Source: Euperipatoides rowelli (lineage: Eukaryota > Onychophora > Udeonychophora > Euonychophora > Peripatopsidae). From it: DNA of 10,282 bases. Shown in pieces: positions 6,670-10,282 of the stretch. Made by a program: the position numbers and the translations under genes. The first letter of the stretch is position 1. Every line of letters begins with the position of its first letter. Under the pieces are notes generated by a model. It worked only from the letters and a program-made list of their open reading frames with translations. It searched no databases and was not told the origin of the DNA. Location of the stretch: assembly GCA_003024985.2 (NCBI GenBank), contig PXIH01S0016077.1, one strand, 5' to 3'.

Positions 6670-6746
6670 CAGTTTATCAAAATATAATATTTTGTTAATA
6701 AAATAATATATAGTAAATATTTTTTTTTTTATCCTTAATTGTCACT

Positions 6747-6807
6747 GACCGGTGCTTTCTCTCCGAGGCCCGGTACCGGTCTGCGGACCACAGTTTAGGA
6801 AACTCTG
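6747..6807 (-). mobile_element. Terminus of a hAT-type DNA transposon
   Basis: On the minus strand the sequence starting at 6807 reads CAGAGTTTCCTAAACTGTGG and continues into GTCCGCAGACC and an ACCGG-rich stretch. hAT elements, notably Tip100/Zaphod types, typically begin CAG-x-G-TTTCCCAAACTGTGGTCCGCGGACC, so the match is close. The 8 bases just outside (6808-6815, ACTAATAG) would be the target duplication, but no second copy and no partner terminus were found. The element is therefore truncated or too diverged to trace. The GC-rich terminus stands out sharply from its AT-rich surroundings. Confidence 0.55.
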
Positions 6808-6815
6808 ACTAATAG

Positions 6816-7700
6816 TATGTACTGTATGTAAACTACATGTGTAGTAGCCTTTGTATTAATGTTATATACTAATTACAAAGATAAACTATTTAGTTAAACT
6901 AATAATTATAATTTATTTACAGCTAAAATCTGAACAGAAATTCTTGAATCCTATTTGAAGTCATTTTATTACATACACTAGCGAACATCTCGTGAACCGC
7001 AGTGAACATGATTTATGATTTCATACATATCTCCTTTCATATCTAAAAATATCTGGAATTAAGACCTGATTTTTTGATGGTATAATGTTTTTAATTATTA
7101 TTCTTTTATGTATACTGTATATTTTTTTTTTTTTGCTTACATATTTGTCTAGTTTTAAGAAAATATTAATTTTCCAAAATCGATATTTTGATCCCGTGTA
7201 TTCCCTGTGGGACGTTTCAAAATAAATAATTAGAAATATTTAAAAGGTTTGACAATAAAATAGCATACAGTGCACAAATTTCAGGAAATTAAGTGATCTT
7301 TAATTAATCGTAGTCCATAATTTTGTTTAGTGGTCCAATAAAATGTCTGATGACTGACTGATACCAATATAAAGCCAAGCAACCATCCTGACAAAAAGGC
7401 TTTCCAATATCAGCAATAAAATTACAGATAAAATTTAGAACAAAAAAAACCTAGATAATAAATCTTTAAAAAAACAACACAGTAATAAATATAAAACATG
7501 TTATAAATTACAGTAACCTGTATACAGTAAATATGAATATTTTGTTTTTTCTTCTTCTTTTTAATCATGAATAACAGCACAAAATAACTACAGAAAATGA
7601 TTATAAAATCTACTTGCTGAACTCATCCCAAAATTCAACACAATTGATGTTTCTTTGAATGACACTTTCTAAGTGATAAATAATTAAATAATTAGAGCTA
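6816..7700. other. AT-rich stretch with no recognised gene
   Basis: Nothing resembling an exon, RNA gene or mobile-element coding region was seen. Contains T runs and four TACAGTA/TACTGTA heptamers. Confidence 0.5.
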
Positions 7701-7711
7701 CCAAATGTAAG

Positions 7712-7894
7712 ATGCTTCTAAAAATAATAAAAGTATGCATCATTGCTTTCAATATTTTGCAAACTACAGTATGTCTGGCTAGCAAATCTTCCTTTGCACC
7801 AACAGGTGATTATTCTTTTAATTCACTAAATGAGCCATTAGATTTTCAAATTACCAAGAATTTAAATTTTTTTTTTTTTTCTGGTCCGATTTAA
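7712..7894 (+). CDS. Hypothetical small ORF with signal-peptide-like start
   Basis: A 60-codon ORF starting with ATG. Its first 23 residues have two lysines in the first six positions, then a hydrophobic stretch around VCIIAFNILQTTVCLA, ending in a plausible small-residue cleavage site before SKSS. The rest is polar, then ends in a phenylalanine run read from a poly(T) tract, so the natural C-terminus is doubtful. A CAG/GTGATT within the ORF near 7803-7810 could be a splice donor, which would make this a phase-1 signal-peptide exon. No family is recognised. An unselected ORF is the more likely explanation. Confidence 0.15.
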   Translation: MLLKIIKVCIIAFNILQTTVCLASKSSFAPTGDYSFNSLNEPLDFQITKNLNFFFFSGPI

Positions 7895-8018
7895 ATTACA
7901 CACCAATTCTTAAAACATTGACCAAATATTTGAATTTTTAAATACATTGCACTTTAGTCTAATATTGCAATATATTATTGCCCTATTAATAGTGGTCTAA
8001 ATATCGATAAGACTAGTT

Positions 8019-8068
8019 AATTGTTGCCATTTCAGGATGATGCCGTCATCGTTTTTTTGGCTACAATT
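8019..8068. repeat. Nested stem-loop
   Basis: AATTGTTGCCA (8019-8029) pairs with TGGCTACAATT (8058-8068) with one mismatch. Inside it, GATGA (8036-8040) pairs with TCATC (8046-8050). The arrangement is like the two-tier stem-loop at 5567-5608 but the sequence is unrelated. No RNA family is recognised. Confidence 0.45.
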
Positions 8069-8077
8069 GTTTTCGGA

Positions 8078-8161
8078 TTTTTTTTAAAAAAAAATGCTTA
8101 ACAATAACCATGCCATTTTAGCCTACCAATAATTTTTTTTTCTTTTTTTTAAAAAAAAAAA
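8078..8161. repeat. Two T-run to A-run junctions
   Basis: T8 directly followed by A9 (8078-8094), then T9-C-T8 directly followed by A11 (8133-8161). Each forms a simple self-complementary block. Such junctions are prone to slippage and sequencing error. Confidence 0.7.
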
Positions 8162-8169
8162 TTCAGATA

Positions 8170-8560
8170 GAAAATAAATAATGTCATTTGACTACAACAA
8201 ATTGAATTTTTTAATTTAAATCGTACTATTTTTTTAAATCTTAATTTTAAACTAAAATTATTAATAAAATGTTATTTCCTAATATACAGATAGAGTAATA
8301 GTACTTCTGCCTAGATTAAAATTAATATAACTTGAAAAGTGCACACTATATTAACTTTACAATGTTGCTTATTTCGGTAGTAAGCCTACTTATTAATTTT
8401 TATGACAAATTGCAAATTTTAAATACTATATTACATTGAACCAATCTCAGCCAACTTTATAATGTTAATATTTATCAATGATGTAGAGTGGCTTAGAGTA
8501 AAATGATACTTTAAGAGATGTAAAAAAAATAACAGAACTTACACCCTGTACCGTATTTAT
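8170..8560. other. AT-rich stretch with no recognised gene
   Basis: No feature was recognised on either strand. Confidence 0.5.
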
Positions 8561-8585
8561 ATATGGGCTTGACGGGCTATAGCCA

Positions 8586-8825
8586 AGGGCCTCATAATGC
8601 AGAAGGGCCTTGGCTTCCAAACTTTATATTTCCCAGGGCCAAAAAAAAAATGGTTCTCAAAAGTTTGACATGGGACTTCCTAATTTATAAAGCCAGGGCT
8701 AAAAAAAAAAACAAAAAAAAAATCTTATCAAATCAGATAGAAAGTCAACAAAATATCCAGTCAACTAAAAAAAAAAAAGCCTATCAAAATTTTTACAAGG
8801 GGCCTCCAAACTTGATATGCCAGTC
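8586..8825 (+). repeat. Imperfect tandem array, unit about 60-66 bp, each unit ending in an A run
   Basis: A unit of the form GGGCCT..TCCAAACTTTATAT..CCAGGGCC followed by 10-12 A recurs. A runs start at 8641, 8701 and near 8767. GGGCC/GGGAC/GGGGCC heads lie at 8605, 8671 and 8799. The third unit is the most diverged. Because the spacings are multiples of three, an open frame (8563-8853) survives across the array; its lysine-rich product is an artefact of the A runs rather than a gene. The array is preceded by a GGCTATAGCC palindrome at 8575-8584. Family unknown. Confidence 0.55.
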
Positions 8826-8859
8826 ATGTGCCACTGTTTGTGATTTTTTATAAATTGCA

Positions 8860-9130
8860 AGAAATAATACAAATAACATCTGTGAATATAAACGATGGTT
8901 TAGTGTCCAAACATAAAGTTTAAAACAAACTTGAAGAAAGAATATTTGGAATTCTGAGCAAAATGTCATTGGCCTTTATTAGCATCTATGTTTGGGAAGA
9001 AATTAAAAAGCATGGGTTTGGTATCCTATATTCTGCTTATAAACCTAGAGAAAGTACTAAAGAACAACTTTGTATTGATTTTCTTTTTTTATCACATTTA
9101 TAGTATAAGGACTTTAACTTTCAAACTTAA
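8860..9130. other. AT-rich stretch with no recognised gene
   Basis: A 60-codon open frame on the + strand (8988-9170) matches nothing recognisable and has no start or composition signal of note. Confidence 0.4.
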
Positions 9131-9133
9131 TAG

Positions 9134-9196
9134 GACGGATGTCTGGATGATTTCCGTCTATGCATTTTGACTTCCAAAATGAGCAGGATGGAAGTC
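9134..9196. repeat. Two consecutive short hairpins
   Basis: GACGGA (9134-9139) pairs with TCCGTC (9153-9158), and GACTTCC (9169-9175) pairs with GGAAGTC (9190-9196). Both stems are perfect. They lie just beyond the end of the recognisable PolB remnant. Confidence 0.45.
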
Positions 9197-9279
9197 GCTG
9201 ACTTATGAAAAAAAAAAGCTTAACTGGAGCACTGAGATTAATGTACATAAAACCCCTTTAGTCCTAATTAATATGGACT

Positions 9280-10217
9280 AAGCCCTGTTCGGACTGTCGA
9301 GTTGTTCTGATTGTGAATGCTTCTTTAGGTGGAAGATGTGTTTCACTGAATTTGTTGGCCCCATCTATATAACTATAACTCCTTTTCTCAACACTAGGTG
9401 TGCCTTCTCTTCAGGTATGTGAGTTTTTGAAAGATAAAAGTCCTCTTCTGGTAAATTATTGACAAGTTTATCTAGTAAGGTGCTCATAAATCAAAATGAG
9501 TCGATGAAATTTAGGTTGCCCATTGAGAAGGAAATATATTTTTCCATGTTGTTAGGATCACAGTGATTTTTTTTATTTTTAAATTTCCCAATTCATTGCA
9601 TGATGAGATGGTTATTGAACCCTTTGATGTTGTGAATAACTAAGGGACTTTATTGGTGTAACGGAAACTTCTGTTGCATGTGTTATGTGCTGACCCCCGG
9701 AATTGTCCGGTCATGTGCTCGTGGTCCCTAACTTTATCATCTAACAGTGGTTTTTCACAAATGTGGCATTGTGTGGAAGCATTATATTTTTCTTCCTCTT
9801 CTGCAGTAAACTCCATAGGCACATTTATTTTTCTCGCTAGAATAATTTTTTCTTCTTCTAACAAACCAGCTAAAAAATTGTTAACATTCGGGCCCCTATA
9901 TACTACTGGTTTCTGACTTTTTCCATCTGGCCCTACTACAATATAACAAAATCCTGAGGGCTCATGTCGGGTTTTCTGCATCGTAAAGGATGATTTCATA
10001 CTAGGCTGGCATGTATCGATTGTAACATTGAAAGTTTCAAAATCTGCATATACAGAACATATGGAACTTTTAGTTGGAAATGATAGTTTGTAAACTTAAT
10101 CCATAGGTAGTGTAATTTTTTGTACCCCGTGTTCTTGACATATTTTAAAATGCTCATTTAAAGTTTTTTTTTTCATATAAAATCGATGCAAACAATTAAG
10201 GCCGTGACAATCAATTA
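9280..10217 (-). pseudogene. Maverick/Polinton-type family-B DNA polymerase fragment, broken
   Basis: Minus-strand remnant of the amino-terminal part of a protein-primed-type family-B DNA polymerase, as carried by Maverick/Polinton and related elements. In order: a Cys/His finger-like segment (about 10200-10138), exonuclease motif I with YADFE (Asp codon 10042-10044, Glu 10036-10038), a HEPSGFCY motif typical of the family, then an inserted endonuclease-VII-like module with CHIC, DHEH and HNTCN. The frame stops at 10096-10098 and at 9640-9642, continues in a second frame with HNIKGF (exonuclease motif II) and stops at 9593, 9491 and 9365, then in a third frame with an LPPKEAF motif. The palm domain is absent. 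The motif II Asp is replaced by Asn. It is inactive, antisense to HUWE1, and may continue beyond the window. A related virus-like element (adintovirus type) could be the source. Confidence 0.8.
9640..9999 (-). pseudogene. Longest open segment of the PolB remnant (endonuclease-VII-like module)
   Basis: A 119-codon open stretch inside the polymerase remnant; the ATG is internal, since similarity runs on upstream through exonuclease motif I. It covers the HEPSGFCYIVV stretch, an acidic helix (FTAEEEEKY) and the zinc-binding module: CHIC, then DHEH, then HNTCN, matching the C-x2-C/D-H-x-H/H-N-x2-C-N pattern of endonuclease-VII-type HNH folds. In the wider polymerase family this module lies between exonuclease motifs I and II. 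All its key residues look intact here, although the rest of the gene is broken. Confidence 0.75.
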
Positions 10218-10265
10218 TCTAGATTAATCGATTAATAATAATTGATTATTAAAAAATAATCAATT
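10209..10265. repeat. Overlapping AT-rich palindromes
   Basis: AATTGATTATT (10240-10250) pairs perfectly with AATAATCAATT (10255-10265) over a 4-nt loop. AATCAATTAT (10209-10218) also pairs perfectly with ATAATTGATT (10238-10247), enclosing the palindrome TAATCGATTA. The two hairpins share an arm and are mutually exclusive. They abut the upstream end of the PolB remnant. Confidence 0.7.
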
Positions 10266-10282
10266 TAAAAAATAATAAATTA

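Larger units (their letters stand above)
275..10282 (+). other. Presumed HUWE1 intron, 3' end not in window
   Basis: No second exon resembling the downstream HUWE1 sequence was found on the + strand in any frame, so the whole stretch after the donor is inferred to be a single intron of at least 10,008 bp. It is very AT-rich and filled with degraded mobile elements and simple repeats. The alternative is that the locus is a fragment or misassembly and the intron ends elsewhere. The inference rests on not seeing an exon by eye, so a very short or divergent exon could be missed. Confidence 0.55.

Noticed and set aside
8988-9170. Plus-strand 60-codon ORF near the PolB remnant.
   Set aside because: No family resemblance, AT-driven hydrophobic composition, and partial overlap with short hairpins.
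9674-9916. Plus-strand 80-codon ORF.
   Set aside because: Antisense shadow of the PolB remnant.
1-10282. tRNA, rRNA, snRNA genes, CRISPR arrays, or bacterial operon signals.
   Set aside because: No cloverleaf with intact A and B boxes, no regularly spaced identical repeats with unique spacers, and no prokaryotic gene layout were seen.

Overview
The window looks like AT-rich intronic DNA from a metazoan, most likely an aquatic invertebrate. Very few exons, canonical GT-AG splice signals, long A and T runs, and decayed Ty1/copia, LTR, hAT-type and Polinton-type remnants all fit a eukaryotic nuclear genome. There are no operons or bacterial-type genes. Species cannot be fixed from the sequence.

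Layout. A single 96-nt exon at 179-274 on the + strand encodes a segment that strongly resembles the ubiquitin-interacting-motif region of the giant HECT E3 ligase HUWE1. It is flanked by a good acceptor (polypyrimidine tract plus CAG) and a good donor (CAG/GTAAAT). No further HUWE1-like exon is visible, so the rest of the window (about 10 kb) is best read as one large intron, or part of one.

The intron holds: (i) a Ty1/copia deletion derivative on the minus strand at about 1620-2830, keeping only GAG-pre-integrase, integrase core, the SH3-like C-terminal region and the linker to the missing reverse transcriptase; (ii) a zone at about 2920-5285 of tandem repeats, a roughly 180-bp direct repeat in two copies (3270-3450 and 4952-5134), a candidate LTR edge with polypurine tract near 5269-5285, and a cluster of short perfect hairpins at 4556-4836; (iii) a mostly featureless AT-rich block at about 5300-8560 with one hAT-type terminus at 6747-6807, a dispersed AT-rich repeat shared with positions 27-106, two two-tier stem-loops, and a 60-codon ORF with a signal-peptide-like start; (iv) a roughly 60-66-bp imperfect tandem array at 8586-8825; (v) a broken Maverick/Polinton-type family-B DNA polymerase fragment on the minus strand at about 9280-10217, carrying the 3'-5' exonuclease part and an inserted endonuclease-VII-like Cys/His module, followed by overlapping AT palindromes.

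The elements whose coding or LTR orientation can be read (copia, the LTR copies, PolB) all lie antisense to the HUWE1 exon. That is the usual surviving orientation for such elements inside host introns. No intact mobile-element gene, RNA gene or CRISPR array was seen. I found no convincing new multi-gene system. The most useful leads are the hairpin cluster, the strong excess of TACAGTA/TACTGTA heptamers, and the unassigned repeat families.
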